This document shows positions 28,117 to 38,078 of a stretch of DNA of 64,000 nucleotides, piece by piece. The DNA is from Lysobacter luteus. Lineage in GTDB: Bacteria > Pseudomonadota > Gammaproteobacteria > Xanthomonadales > Xanthomonadaceae. The notes under the pieces are model-generated. The model was given only the letters and a program-made list of their open reading frames with translations. It had not been told where the DNA came from and did no database searches. Location of the stretch: assembly GCF_907164845.1 (NCBI RefSeq), contig NZ_OU015430.1, forward strand, positions 2,222,001 through 2,286,000. Direction: 5' to 3'. The position numbers were made by a program, and so were the translations under genes. Within the stretch, counting starts at the first letter, position 1, and the number at the start of each line of letters is the position of its first letter.

Positions 28117-29031
28117 ATGAACCTGCGCGACCTCAAATACCTGGTTGCCCTGGCCGACCACCGGCACTTCGGCCGCGCGGCGGCGGCGTGCTTCGTCAGC
28201 CAACCGACCCTGTCGACCCAGATCCGCAAGCTCGAGGACGAGCTCGGCGTCGCACTGGTCGAGCGGGCGCCGCGACGGGTGATGCTCACGCCGGTTGGAC
28301 TGGACATCGCCCAGCGCGCGCGCCGGGTGATCGCCGAGGTCGAGCAGATGGGCGAGATCGCCCGGCGCAGCCAGGACCCGGAGGCCGGCACGGTCAAGCT
28401 CGGCCTGTTCCCGACCCTGGCGCCCTACCTGTTGCCGCATGTACTGCCCGGCGTGCGCAAGCGCTTCCCGCGGCTGGAACTGCTGCTGGTCGAGGAGAAG
28501 ACCGACCAGATCCTGGAGCGGCTGCGCGATGGTCGCCTGGATGCCGGCATCCTTGCGTTGCCGCTGCACGACGAGCAGCTCCACCTCGAACCCCTGTTCG
28601 ACGAACCCTTCGTGCTGGCGGTACCGGCCGACCACGCTCTGGCCGGGCAACGCGACCTTGCGCTGGACGCACTCGACGACCGCCACCTGCTGTTGCTCGA
28701 GGAGGGCCACTGCCTGCGCGACCAGGCGCTGGAGGTGTGCCGGATGGCCGGCGCGGACGAGCGCGACGGATTCCGTGCCACCAGCCTGGAGACCCTGCGG
28801 CAGATGGTGGCCGCCGGGGTCGGCATCACGTTGTTGCCGGTGCTGGCGGTGCAGCCGCCGGTGCCGCCCTCGCCGGACATCGCACTGGTGCCGTTCCAGG
28901 GCAGCGCGCCGCACCGGCGGATCGCGATGGTGTGGCGCAGGAGCTCGGCGATGGACGGCTTCCTCCGGCAGTTGGCCGAGGAGTTCCGCGGGTTGTCGCC
29001 CGGGTTGCTTGAGCCGCCCGCCGCCGGCTGA
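28117..29031 (+). CDS. oxyR: LysR-type peroxide sensor OxyR
   Basis: 304 residues. The winged helix-turn-helix occupies residues 1-60 (ALADHRHFGRAAAACFVSQPTL). The redox pair is Cys199 (LLEEGHCLRD) and Cys208 (ALEVCRMAG), the same numbers as in E. coli OxyR, where a disulfide between them activates the protein. It senses peroxide and activates ahpC through the site upstream. It lies 49 bp after ahpF on the same strand. The orfX that follows oxyR in some Xanthomonas strains is absent; the next gene is on the other strand. Confidence 0.97.
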   Translation: MNLRDLKYLVALADHRHFGRAAAACFVSQPTLSTQIRKLEDELGVALVERAPRRVMLTPVGLDIAQRARRVIAEVEQMGEIARRSQDPEAGTVKLGLFPTLAPYLLPHVLPGVRKRFPRLELLLVEEKTDQILERLRDGRLDAGILALPLHDEQLHLEPLFDEPFVLAVPADHALAGQRDLALDALDDRHLLLLEEGHCLRDQALEVCRMAGADERDGFRATSLETLRQMVAAGVGITLLPVLAVQPPVPPSPDIALVPFQGSAPHRRIAMVWRRSSAMDGFLRQLAEEFRGLSPGLLEPPAAG

Positions 29032-29055
29032 CGCACGCTACGGACAGCGGTGCGG

Positions 29056-29322
29056 TCAGGCCGGAAGCACCCCGTCGACCCAGTCCCCTTCCGCTTGGGG
29101 ATCGGCCGCCGCGGCGCCCAGCCCGACCGACTCGACCACCTCGCGTGCCGCCGGCCACGCCGACGCGGGCACGCAGACCTGGACCACGCCGAACAGCGGC
29201 AACTCGCCCATTCCGCCAACCAGCGCCTCTCCTTTGAGGAACACCGGGATCTCCGCCGCTTCCAGCGCGTGGCGGATCAGGTGCGCATCGATGATGTTGG
29301 CGGCGTCGTACACGACCTTCAT
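29056..29322 (-). CDS. DUF2007 family protein
   Basis: 88 residues from ATG 29322. The sequence opens MKVVYDAANIIDAHLIRHAL and continues AEIPVFLKGEALVGGMGELP, the DUF2007 (putative signal transducing protein) pattern, a small ferredoxin-like fold. Function unknown; distant relatives bind PII-like or other regulatory partners, but nothing here shows that. It is convergent with oxyR (25 bp between stops) and divergent from glnS. A longer in-frame opening to 29565 runs antisense to glnS and was not used. Confidence 0.8.
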   Translation of the reverse strand: MKVVYDAANIIDAHLIRHALEAAEIPVFLKGEALVGGMGELPLFGVVQVCVPASAWPAAREVVESVGLGAAAADPQAEGDWVDGVLPA

Positions 29323-29416
29323 GGCGTTCTCCGGCGGGTCAACCGCGAGGATACGCCCGCCCGCGTGATCGGCAGGGCGGCTAAACTGGCCGCTTCCCCT
29401 CGCCTGTTGCCGACGC

Positions 29417-31180
<1,764 letters not shown>

Positions 31181-31205
31181 CCCGGATCCGCACAGGAGTT
31201 TGGTG

Positions 31206-31685
31206 ATGACCGACCGTTCCCCCCTCCGCAACCGCCTGCTGGCACTCGTCTTCGGCGCGTGCGCGCTGGTGCTGACTGCCTGTGCGGCACCCACCACCAG
31301 CGCCGGCAACTCGCCAGCCAACGCACCCGAGGCGACGCAACCCACGGCTGGCGACGCGGCCGATGCGGTCGCCCCACCGCCTCGCTCGACCCCGTTGCCC
31401 CCGCGCATGATCGAGCGGCCCGCGGCCGGCGCCGGCCAACCCGTAGGCACCGTGCAGGTGGACCGCAGCTGCAGCACCGACGCCGACTGCACCGTCAAGA
31501 ACGTCGGCAACTGCTGCGGCCATTACCCCGCGTGCGTGAACGTCAACAGCCCCACCGACCCCGAGGGGGTGCAGGCCGCATGCGCGAAGAGCGGCATGGC
31601 GTCGGTCTGCGGCTTTCCGGCGATCAGCAGCTGTCAGTGCGTGCAGGGCCAGTGCCAGGGCGACAGCCGGGCCCTGCTCGACTGA
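31206..31685 (+). CDS. Cys-rich lipoprotein
   Basis: 159 residues from ATG 31206, with AGGAG at about 31192-31196. The signal ends in a lipobox (LVLTAC, Cys25). A Pro/Ala-rich linker runs to about residue 82. The C-terminal domain of about 75 residues has ten cysteines, in patterns CSTDADC, NCCGHYPAC, and a closing SSCQCVQGQCQ, consistent with several disulfides in the periplasm. It resembles eight-cysteine-cluster domains, but the family cannot be fixed by eye. Its stop overlaps the start of the deaminase gene (TGATG), a tight link between an envelope protein and a cytoplasmic enzyme. Confidence 0.78.
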   Translation: MTDRSPLRNRLLALVFGACALVLTACAAPTTSAGNSPANAPEATQPTAGDAADAVAPPPRSTPLPPRMIERPAAGAGQPVGTVQVDRSCSTDADCTVKNVGNCCGHYPACVNVNSPTDPEGVQAACAKSGMASVCGFPAISSCQCVQGQCQGDSRALLD

Positions 31686-32260
31686 TGCTGTACGCGCAGA
31701 TCCACCTGACGCTTCCGCCCTGGGTGCATGAGGCCGTCGACACCACGCTTGCCTATACCGGTGACGCCGACAAAGTGGCGCTGGCGATCGACCTGTCGCG
31801 ACGCAACATCGAGGCACGCACCGGCGGACCGTTCGGCGCCGCGGTGTTCGGTCGCGACGACCGCATCATCGCGGTCGGGGTCAACCGCGTGGTGCCGCAC
31901 AACTGCTCGCTGGCCCATGCCGAGACGATGGCATTCATGCTGGCCCAGCAGCGCACCCAGCGTGCACGCCTCAACGAGCTGGAACCGGGCGTGCCCGCAG
32001 GCCCCATCACCCTGGCCACCTCGGCCCAGCCATGCTGCCAGTGCTACGGCGCCAGCTTCTGGGCCGGCATCGACCGGCTGCTGATCGGCGCGCGCAGCGA
32101 GGACACCGAGGCACTGACCGAGTTCGACGAAGGCCCGCTGCCGGCGGACTGGGTCGGCGAGCTGGAGCGCCGCGGGATCGAGGTCGTGCGCGACCTGCTC
32201 CGCGACGAGGCACGCGACGTCCTGCGCGCCTACGGCGAACTCGGCGGCGTGAATTACTGA
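31685..32260 (+). CDS. Nucleoside/guanine deaminase family (CDA fold)
   Basis: 191 residues from ATG 31685. The zinc site is complete: HAE in SLAHAETMAF and the PCxxC pair in SAQPCCQCYG, and GGPFGAAVF fits the substrate pocket of the guanine/adenosine deaminase branch. It removes an amino group from a purine or pyrimidine base or nucleoside; the exact substrate is not clear. An N-terminal about 35 residues and the C-terminal 60 residues with ELERRGIEVVRDLLRDEA are longer than in TadA-type enzymes, so a tRNA role is unlikely. Translation is coupled to the upstream lipoprotein. Confidence 0.85.
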   Translation: MLYAQIHLTLPPWVHEAVDTTLAYTGDADKVALAIDLSRRNIEARTGGPFGAAVFGRDDRIIAVGVNRVVPHNCSLAHAETMAFMLAQQRTQRARLNELEPGVPAGPITLATSAQPCCQCYGASFWAGIDRLLIGARSEDTEALTEFDEGPLPADWVGELERRGIEVVRDLLRDEARDVLRAYGELGGVNY

Positions 32261-32327
32261 GGTGGCGGGGGCCTGCTCGCCAGCGACGCGACTATCGCGT
32301 CCCCGGCCGCTGCTGCACACTGGCGGC

Positions 32328-33383
32328 ATGACCGACGCCCTGTTCTGCTGGTGCCGCGCCGGCTTCGAACCCGAACTCGCTGCCGAACTCACCGAACGCG
32401 CGGCCCTCGCCGGCCAGCCCGGCTACGCGCGTGCCGAGCGTGGCGCCGGCTTCGTCGAGTTCATCGGCGAGGATGGCGCCGCCCTCACGCGTGCCTTGCC
32501 GTTCGAGCGACTCGTGTTCGCCCGGCAGAAGCTGGTGCGCCTGGCCGACCTGCGGGGGCTGGACCCGACCGACCGCATCACCCCGCTGCTGGACGCGCTG
32601 GAAGCACTCGGCCCGACCGCACCGTTCGGCGACCTCTGGCTCGAGCACCCCGATTCCGACACCGGCAAGCCGCTGGCCGGGCTCGCGCGCAGCTTCGGCA
32701 ACGCGCTGCGACCGGCGCTGCGCAAGGCGGGCCGGCTGACCGCCCAGGACGATCCCCGCCGGCCGCGCCTGCACGTGATTTTCCTGAGCGGCCACCACAT
32801 CGTGCTGGCCACCAGCGATCCGGACGACAGCTCGCCTTGGCCGCTGGGCATCCCGCGGCTGCGCATGCACCCCGATGCGCCCAGCCGTTCGGCGCTGAAG
32901 CTCGAGGAAGCCCTGCTGACCCTGCTCGACGATGACGAGCGCGAGCGCCTGGTCCGCGACAACATGCAGGCCGCCGACCTCGGCGCCGCTCCCGGTGGCT
33001 GGACCTGGGTGCTGATGCGCCACGGCATGAAGGTCACCGCGGTCGACAACGGACCACTGCGGCAGGCCCTGCTGGACAGCGGCCGGGTCGACCACCTGCG
33101 CGAGGACGGCTTCCAGTGGCAGCCGCGCCGCCGCCTGGACTGGATGGTCTGCGACATGGTGGAGCAGCCGCGCCGCGTCGCCGACCGGATGGCCACCTGG
33201 TTCCGCGAGGACTGGTGCCGGCACGCGATCTTCAACCTCAAGCTTCCGATGAAGAAGCGCTGGGAAGAAACGCGCATCTGCCTGGAAGCGTTCGAGCACC
33301 AGGCGCACCGGCCGCTGGTGGTGCGCGCCCGGCAGCTCTACCACGACCGTGAGGAGATCACGGTGTTCGCCAGGCCGCGCTGA
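32328..33383 (+). CDS. rlmM: 23S rRNA (cytidine-2'-O)-methyltransferase RlmM
   Basis: 351 residues from ATG 32328, close to the family length (about 350-365). The N-terminal THUMP-like domain covers about 1-185. The Rossmann methyltransferase domain contains the SAM motif ADLGAAPGGWTWVLMRHG near 222-240, and VTAVDNGPL. The C-terminal KLPMKKRWEETR and HDREEITVF are typical. It methylates C2498 of 23S rRNA before ribosome assembly. It is 67 bp downstream of the deaminase gene on the same strand. Confidence 0.95.
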   Translation: MTDALFCWCRAGFEPELAAELTERAALAGQPGYARAERGAGFVEFIGEDGAALTRALPFERLVFARQKLVRLADLRGLDPTDRITPLLDALEALGPTAPFGDLWLEHPDSDTGKPLAGLARSFGNALRPALRKAGRLTAQDDPRRPRLHVIFLSGHHIVLATSDPDDSSPWPLGIPRLRMHPDAPSRSALKLEEALLTLLDDDERERLVRDNMQAADLGAAPGGWTWVLMRHGMKVTAVDNGPLRQALLDSGRVDHLREDGFQWQPRRRLDWMVCDMVEQPRRVADRMATWFREDWCRHAIFNLKLPMKKRWEETRICLEAFEHQAHRPLVVRARQLYHDREEITVFARPR

Positions 33384-33515
33384 CGCCCGCGCCGAACCGG
33401 ACAGCGCCATTCAGCTGCGCGCAGGCCGGGGTTCAGCGCGCATTGGCCAGTTACACGGCGGGTTGACCCCACAGACCACAGGATCGCCCCTCTTCCCACC
33501 CGTGAGGGCTGCTCC

Positions 33516-34337
33516 ATGAACAACCGGACCCATGTACTGACGCTCGCGCTGCTTGCCGCGCTGGGCACCAGTGGCGCTGTGATGGCGCAGGACACGATGA
33601 GTGATGCCGAGGCCAAGGCCGAGGCGACCGCGGAGGCGGAGGTCGCGCTGGAAGCGGCCAAGCAGGCCAGGCTGAAGGCTGAGGCGGCCCAGGAGGCGGC
33701 GATCGTCGCCGAATCCATCAGTGACACGCCCGCCGCCAGCCTGCGCGGCGAACTCGCCGCCGAAGCGACTGCCGAGATAGCCGACCAGGCCTCGATCGAC
33801 GCCCAAGCTGCCGCCATCGATGCGTCGCGCGCCGCCGAGGACGCGCAGGCGCAGAAGAATGCCGCCGAGCTGGGTGCGCAGCAGCGCGCGGCGGCCGCCG
33901 GCGCCCGTGAGGCCGCGGCGCGCGCGCGTATCGCCGGAGCCGTGGCCGACGACGCGACCGAGGTGGCGACCGCCGCCGCACTGGCTACCGCCGATGCCAC
34001 CGTCGCTGCGCCCGCCGTGCCTGCAGTACCAGCGGTCCCGGCTGATCCGGGCGTTGCGGGTGTGCCTGCCGTGCCGGCCATGCCGGCGGTTCCCGCGGTG
34101 CCGGCGGTAGCGCCAGTGCCCGCGCCGGTCGTCGATGTCGCGGTGAAAGCCGATCTCGAGCATAAGCCCACCCCGCCGATGGTCGACTTCGTCAGCGTCG
34201 ACCTCGATGGCGACGGCGGCATCAGCCGTTCGGAAGCCAGTGCGGACGCACGGCTGACGGCGCGGTTCGACACGCTCGACGCCGACCGCAACGGGCTGTT
34301 GAGCGAGGCAGAACTGGATCACCGCACCGCGGATTGA
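33516..34337 (+). CDS. Exported Ala-rich EF-hand protein
   Basis: 273 residues. A signal peptide (1-24, ending VMAQD) leads into a helical region of about 115 residues almost entirely Ala, Glu, Lys, Asp and Arg (coiled-coil-like), then a linker of PAVPAVPA-type repeats (about 166-208). The C-terminal about 60 residues hold two EF-hand loops, DLDGDGGISRSE and DADRNGLLSEAE, with Ca2+ ligands at positions 1, 3, 5 and 12. It is probably a periplasmic or cell-surface calcium-binding protein. EF-hand proteins of this sort are common in Lysobacter relatives; the function is unknown. It starts 132 bp after rlmM and likely has its own promoter. Confidence 0.82.
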   Translation: MNNRTHVLTLALLAALGTSGAVMAQDTMSDAEAKAEATAEAEVALEAAKQARLKAEAAQEAAIVAESISDTPAASLRGELAAEATAEIADQASIDAQAAAIDASRAAEDAQAQKNAAELGAQQRAAAAGAREAAARARIAGAVADDATEVATAAALATADATVAAPAVPAVPAVPADPGVAGVPAVPAMPAVPAVPAVAPVPAPVVDVAVKADLEHKPTPPMVDFVSVDLDGDGGISRSEASADARLTARFDTLDADRNGLLSEAELDHRTAD

Positions 34338-34367
34338 CCAACCGCCCCGCGTGTTGGAGTCTCCCGG

Positions 34368-34388
34368 CGCCCCGCCCCGTGCGGGGCG
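34368..34388. terminator. GC hairpin between convergent genes
   Basis: CGCCCCGC (34368-34375) and GCGGGGCG (34381-34388) form an 8-bp stem with loop CCCGT, between the EF-hand gene stop (34337) and the hydroxylase stop (34404). There is no T tract. It may serve both convergent transcripts. Confidence 0.4.
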
Positions 34389-34403
34389 TCGTCGTGTCCG
34401 GGG

Positions 34404-35594
34404 TCAGATCCCGGCGGCGTGGCGCCACAGCGCGCGCGTCAGCGGCCCCACCTTGCCGGCCGCACCAAGCAGCCTTCCGCGCAACAGCGTTGGCGCCAGC
34501 GCATCGTTCGAGAACAGCCGGTTGATACCCTCGAATGCAAAGGCCGACAGCGCATTGTCGCTGCGCCGCGCACGCGCCCAGCGTTGCAGCCGCGCCGGAC
34601 GACCGACGTCGCCACCGCGACAGATGGGTTCGGCCAGCGCCGACCGCAACGCGGCCACGTCGCGCAAGCCGAGGTTCACGCCCTGCCCGGCCAGCGGGTG
34701 CACCGCGTGCGCCGCGTCGCCCACCAGCACAACCCGGCCGGCCACCTGGCTGCGTGCCAGTTGCCGGCGAAGCGGGAATGCGGCACGGCTCGAGGTCGCC
34801 ACCAAGCCGCCGAGCGGGCCGTCGAACGCATGCGCGAGCTCGGCCAGGAACGCAGGCTCGTCCACCGCCAACAGCCGCGTCGCCTCGGATTCGGGCAGGC
34901 TCCATACGATCGAGCTGCGTGGCCGCCCGGCGTCGTGGGTACAGGGCAGGAACGCCAGCGGACCGCCAGGAAGGAACCGCTGCCAACAGGTCGCCTGGTG
35001 CGGCTGCTCGTGGTCGATGTAGGCGACCAGGCCACGCTGGCCATAGTCATGCCGCGGTGCCTCGATGCCGGCCATGGCGCGCACCGGCGAGTCGGCGCCG
35101 TCGGCCGCGACCACAAGCCGCGCGCGCAGGCGCCGGCCCGATTCGAGCGCAAGCACGGCGCCGTCGTCATCCTGCTCCAGCGCGGTTGCGGCGTCCGGGC
35201 AGTGCAACTCGACCCCCGCACCCGGCAGCGCGGCCCACAACCGGTCGACCAGCAGACCATTCTCGACGATCCAACCAAGTTGCGCCTGCCCGAGGCGATC
35301 GGCGTCGAACACCAGCTCGCCGCCACCGGCGGCATCCCAGATGCGCATCGCGCGGTAGGGCTGCAGGCGCGCGGCACGGATCGAGTCCCACACGCCCAGG
35401 TCGTCCAGCAGCGCGGCGTTGTCCGGTGCGAACGCGTAGACCCGCAGGTCCGGCGCGGACGCCTGCCAGCGCGCGGGCTCGCGCGATTCCACCAATGCCA
35501 CCCGCAATCCGTCGCGCGCAAACGCCAGTGCGGTCGCCGCACCGACCACGCCGGCACCGACCACCACGACGTCGAGCATCGGCTGCCGGCTCAT
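34404..35594 (-). CDS. UbiH/UbiF/VisC family FAD-dependent hydroxylase
   Basis: 396 residues from ATG 35594, which overlaps the stop of the upstream hydroxylase (ATGA). Landmarks are the FAD Rossmann motif VVVVGAGVVGAATALAFARDG, the DG motif (VVAADGADSPVRAMAG) and the second FAD motif VLVGDAAHAVHPLAGQGVNLGLRD. The family adds hydroxyl groups to the ubiquinone ring; this copy could be UbiF or UbiI/VisC-like, and the two cannot be told apart by eye. The start 24 bp further upstream (35618) is possible but less likely. It is convergent with the EF-hand gene. Confidence 0.88.
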   Translation of the reverse strand: MSRQPMLDVVVVGAGVVGAATALAFARDGLRVALVESREPARWQASAPDLRVYAFAPDNAALLDDLGVWDSIRAARLQPYRAMRIWDAAGGGELVFDADRLGQAQLGWIVENGLLVDRLWAALPGAGVELHCPDAATALEQDDDGAVLALESGRRLRARLVVAADGADSPVRAMAGIEAPRHDYGQRGLVAYIDHEQPHQATCWQRFLPGGPLAFLPCTHDAGRPRSSIVWSLPESEATRLLAVDEPAFLAELAHAFDGPLGGLVATSSRAAFPLRRQLARSQVAGRVVLVGDAAHAVHPLAGQGVNLGLRDVAALRSALAEPICRGGDVGRPARLQRWARARRSDNALSAFAFEGINRLFSNDALAPTLLRGRLLGAAGKVGPLTRALWRHAAGI

Positions 35595-36868
35595 CCGGCC
35601 AGCCCCGGGGCCCGGCACAACGCCGGCACGTCACCGCGATATCCCAGCGCGCCGCCGACCAGGGCCGCCTGCAAGGCGGGCAAGCGGTCGAGCGCGAACA
35701 GGCCGAGGCCGCGCAAGGGCCGCATCACGCCGGCCGGATTGGCGGTCACCCGTGCCAACCCGTCGGAGAACGCCAGCGTGCGACTGCGGTCGGCGTTGCG
35801 CCGTTCGACGTAACGCGCCAGCAAGGCGGCATCGCCAGGGTCGGATGCACCGGCATCTTCGACGGTATCGCCATCGTGCCGGCGCGGAGCGACCAGCTCG
35901 GCCAGCGTGAGTGCATCGCGCAGGCCGAGGTTGAAGCCCTGTGCGCCGACCGGATGGATGGTCTGGGCGGCGTTGCCGATCAGCACCGCCCGCTCGGCGA
36001 CCTGCTGACGCGCGACCACGCGCGCGATTGGATAGACGCTGCGCTGGCCACAAGCGATGAACCGTCCGACGCGCCAGCCGAAAGCGTCCTGCGCGCGTTC
36101 CAGGAATCCCGCTTCATCCAGGGCCGCGACCGCGCCGGCATCCTCCCGTGCGACGCCGTGGATCAATCCGTAATGCCCGTCCCCGCGCGGCAGCAGCGCA
36201 GTCGGACCGTCGTCGCCGAGTCGCTCGTAGGCGGTACCGTCGGACGTGCGGGCCGCCCGCATGCGCGTGACGAACAGGCTCTGTCCGTAGTCGTGTCGGT
36301 CCACCTCGATGCCCAGCGCGGCACGTACCGCGCTGGCGGTGCCGTCCGCGCCAACCAACAGCCGCGTGCGCAGCACGCGTTCACCGGCATCGTCGGCGAC
36401 GGTGACGGCGCGGTACCCGTCCTCCACTGCGCCGAGGTCGACGAAGCGCATGGGCCGGTAGCGACGGAGACCACCCAGTTCCGCCAGCCGCGCTTCCAAC
36501 GCCTCGCCGAAATCACGCGCGACCACCACCCGACCGAACACCTCGCGGCCGTAATCGCGCGCGTGCATCACGCTGCGACCGAAGTCGCCGCGGCGACTTA
36601 CATGGATGCGCTCGATCGGGCCACCCGGCGTGCGCAGCTTCTGCATCACCCCGAGTGCGGTCAGCGCATTGACCGTCGCCTCGCCGAAGCTCAGGTTGCG
36701 CTCGTCGAACACCGCCGGCAGCGATCCCGGTGCGGCCGCCTCGAGCAGGCCGACATCGAGCCCGCTGTGTTCCAGCGCGATCGCCAGGCTGGCGCCCACC
36801 AGGCCACCGCCGACGATCAGCACGTCATGGGTCGCGGGGTGGTCCGCGGAAGGGGGAAGGTCAGCCAT
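35591..36868 (-). CDS. ubiH: UbiH-type 2-octaprenyl-6-methoxyphenol hydroxylase
   Basis: 425 residues. FAD motifs: VLIVGGGLVGASLAIALEHSG near residue 16, LVGADGTASAVRAALG (DG motif), and VLIGNAAQTIHPVGAQGFNLGLRD. The last fits the UbiH branch best, where NAAQ replaces DAAH. It acts in aerobic ubiquinone synthesis at the membrane. The downstream hydroxylase overlaps it by 4 bp, so two successive ring hydroxylations are made from one transcript. The assignment as UbiH is by motif and order and not certain. Confidence 0.83.
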   Translation of the reverse strand: MADLPPSADHPATHDVLIVGGGLVGASLAIALEHSGLDVGLLEAAAPGSLPAVFDERNLSFGEATVNALTALGVMQKLRTPGGPIERIHVSRRGDFGRSVMHARDYGREVFGRVVVARDFGEALEARLAELGGLRRYRPMRFVDLGAVEDGYRAVTVADDAGERVLRTRLLVGADGTASAVRAALGIEVDRHDYGQSLFVTRMRAARTSDGTAYERLGDDGPTALLPRGDGHYGLIHGVAREDAGAVAALDEAGFLERAQDAFGWRVGRFIACGQRSVYPIARVVARQQVAERAVLIGNAAQTIHPVGAQGFNLGLRDALTLAELVAPRRHDGDTVEDAGASDPGDAALLARYVERRNADRSRTLAFSDGLARVTANPAGVMRPLRGLGLFALDRLPALQAALVGGALGYRGDVPALCRAPGLAG

Positions 36869-36911
36869 TGCGCTATGCTAACGGCTCCTGCCGGCCTGCT
36901 CCCAGACACTG

Positions 36912-37487
36912 ATGAACCGTCCCGTTGCCTCCTCGATCTTCGCTCCCGGCCCGCTGGTGCTCGCCGCCCTGATCGTGCTCGCCGCGCTGACCCGCGTGCT
37001 GCCGCATCCGCCGAATTTCTCGCCGGTGGCGGCCATCGCGCTGTTCGGCGGCGCCTACTTCGCCAACCGCAGCTGGGCGCTGATCGTGCCGCTGGCCGGT
37101 CTGTTCGTGTCCGACCTCGTGCTGTCGTCCATGCACGGCGGTCTTTACGCGCAGTGGTTCTCCGGCGCCGGCATCTGGCTGGTGTACGGCTGCATCGCGC
37201 TGACCACCCTGATGGGCTTCGGCCTGCGCGGGCGGGTCGGCGGCGGCCGCGTGCTGGGCTACTCGCTCGCAGGTGCGGTGCTGTTCTTCACCGTGACCAA
37301 CTTCGGTGCCTGGCTCGGCAACCCGATGTATTCGCAGGACCCCGCCGGACTGATGGCGGCCTACGTTGCCGGCATTCCGTTCTTCCAGTGGTCGCTGGCC
37401 GGCACGCTGTTCTATTCGGCGGTGCTGTTCGGTGGCTTCAGCCTGCTGCGTTCGCAACTGCCGGCGCTCCGCACCCAGACGGTCTGA
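36912..37487 (+). CDS. DUF6580 family putative transport membrane protein
   Basis: 191 residues with five or six hydrophobic segments. It opens with a conserved-looking block LTRVLPHPPNFSPVAAIALF and GGAYFANRSWAL, and has LGNPMYSQDPAGLMAAY between later helices. This is the DUF6580 family, described as putative transport proteins related in size and topology to substrate-binding S components of ECF transporters. The cobalamin adenosyltransferase gene begins 2 bp after its stop, which suggests it imports cobalamin or a precursor; that is inference from position. It is divergent from ubiH with 43 bp between starts. Confidence 0.78.
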   Translation: MNRPVASSIFAPGPLVLAALIVLAALTRVLPHPPNFSPVAAIALFGGAYFANRSWALIVPLAGLFVSDLVLSSMHGGLYAQWFSGAGIWLVYGCIALTTLMGFGLRGRVGGGRVLGYSLAGAVLFFTVTNFGAWLGNPMYSQDPAGLMAAYVAGIPFFQWSLAGTLFYSAVLFGGFSLLRSQLPALRTQTV

Positions 37488-37489
37488 GC

Positions 37490-38044
37490 GTGGGCAACCG
37501 CCTGTCCAAGATCTACACCCGGACCGGCGACGGTGGCAGCACCGGGCTGGGCGACGGCAGCCGGGTCGGCAAGGATTCGCTGCGCGTCACCGCATACGGC
37601 ACCGTCGATGAAGCCAACTCGACGATCGGGCTGATCCTCGCCAGCGAGGTAGCCGACGACGTACGCGTGCTGCTGACCGCGGTGCAGCACCAGCTGTTCG
37701 ACCTGGGGGGCGAGCTGTGCATCCCCGGCCACGCCGCCATCAGCGACGAGGACGTCACCCGGCTGGAACAACATCTGGACCGCTTCAACGCCGACCTGCC
37801 AGTCCTGCGCGAGTTCATCCTGCCCGGCGGCGGCGAAGCGGCGGCACGCTGCCACATCGCCCGCACCGTGGTGCGCCGCGCCGAGCGCGAGACCGTCGCG
37901 CTTTCGCGGGTGGAGCCGGTACGGCCCGAGGCCGTGCGCTACCTCAACCGCCTGTCGGACCTCCTGTTCGTGCTCGCACGGGTACTCGCCCGCGCCAGCG
38001 GCCATGGCGAAGTGCTGTGGGACCACGAGCGGCGCAAGGGCTGA
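37490..38044 (+). CDS. Cob(I)alamin adenosyltransferase, PduO type
   Basis: 184 residues from a GTG at 37490, directly after the DUF6580 stop. The N-terminal motif SKIYTRTGDGGSTGLGDGS is the ATP-binding signature of PduO-type enzymes, followed by RVTAYGTVDEANSTIG. The C-terminal RTVVRRAERETVAL and LNRLSDLLFVLARVLAR complete the family pattern. It transfers the adenosyl group of ATP to cob(I)alamin, giving coenzyme B12. No cobalamin biosynthesis genes are near, so it probably works with imported corrinoids. Confidence 0.93.
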   Translation: MGNRLSKIYTRTGDGGSTGLGDGSRVGKDSLRVTAYGTVDEANSTIGLILASEVADDVRVLLTAVQHQLFDLGGELCIPGHAAISDEDVTRLEQHLDRFNADLPVLREFILPGGGEAAARCHIARTVVRRAERETVALSRVEPVRPEAVRYLNRLSDLLFVLARVLARASGHGEVLWDHERRKG

Positions 38045-38078
38045 ATCGGTCCACCGGTCCGTCCGGATCACCCTGCCG

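Noticed and set aside
25719-28397. An 892-codon minus-strand frame opposite ahpC and ahpF
   Set aside because: Antisense shadow of two highly biased genes; no domain and no conserved motifs.
29056-29322. DUF2007 gene as the orfX of the Xanthomonas ahpC-ahpF-oxyR-orfX cluster
   Set aside because: It lies on the opposite strand to oxyR and cannot be part of that transcript.
34535-38044. A 1169-codon + strand open frame covering the ubi genes
   Set aside because: Only its last 184 codons are real (the PduO-type adenosyltransferase from GTG 37490). The rest is antisense to the two hydroxylases or out of frame with DUF6580.
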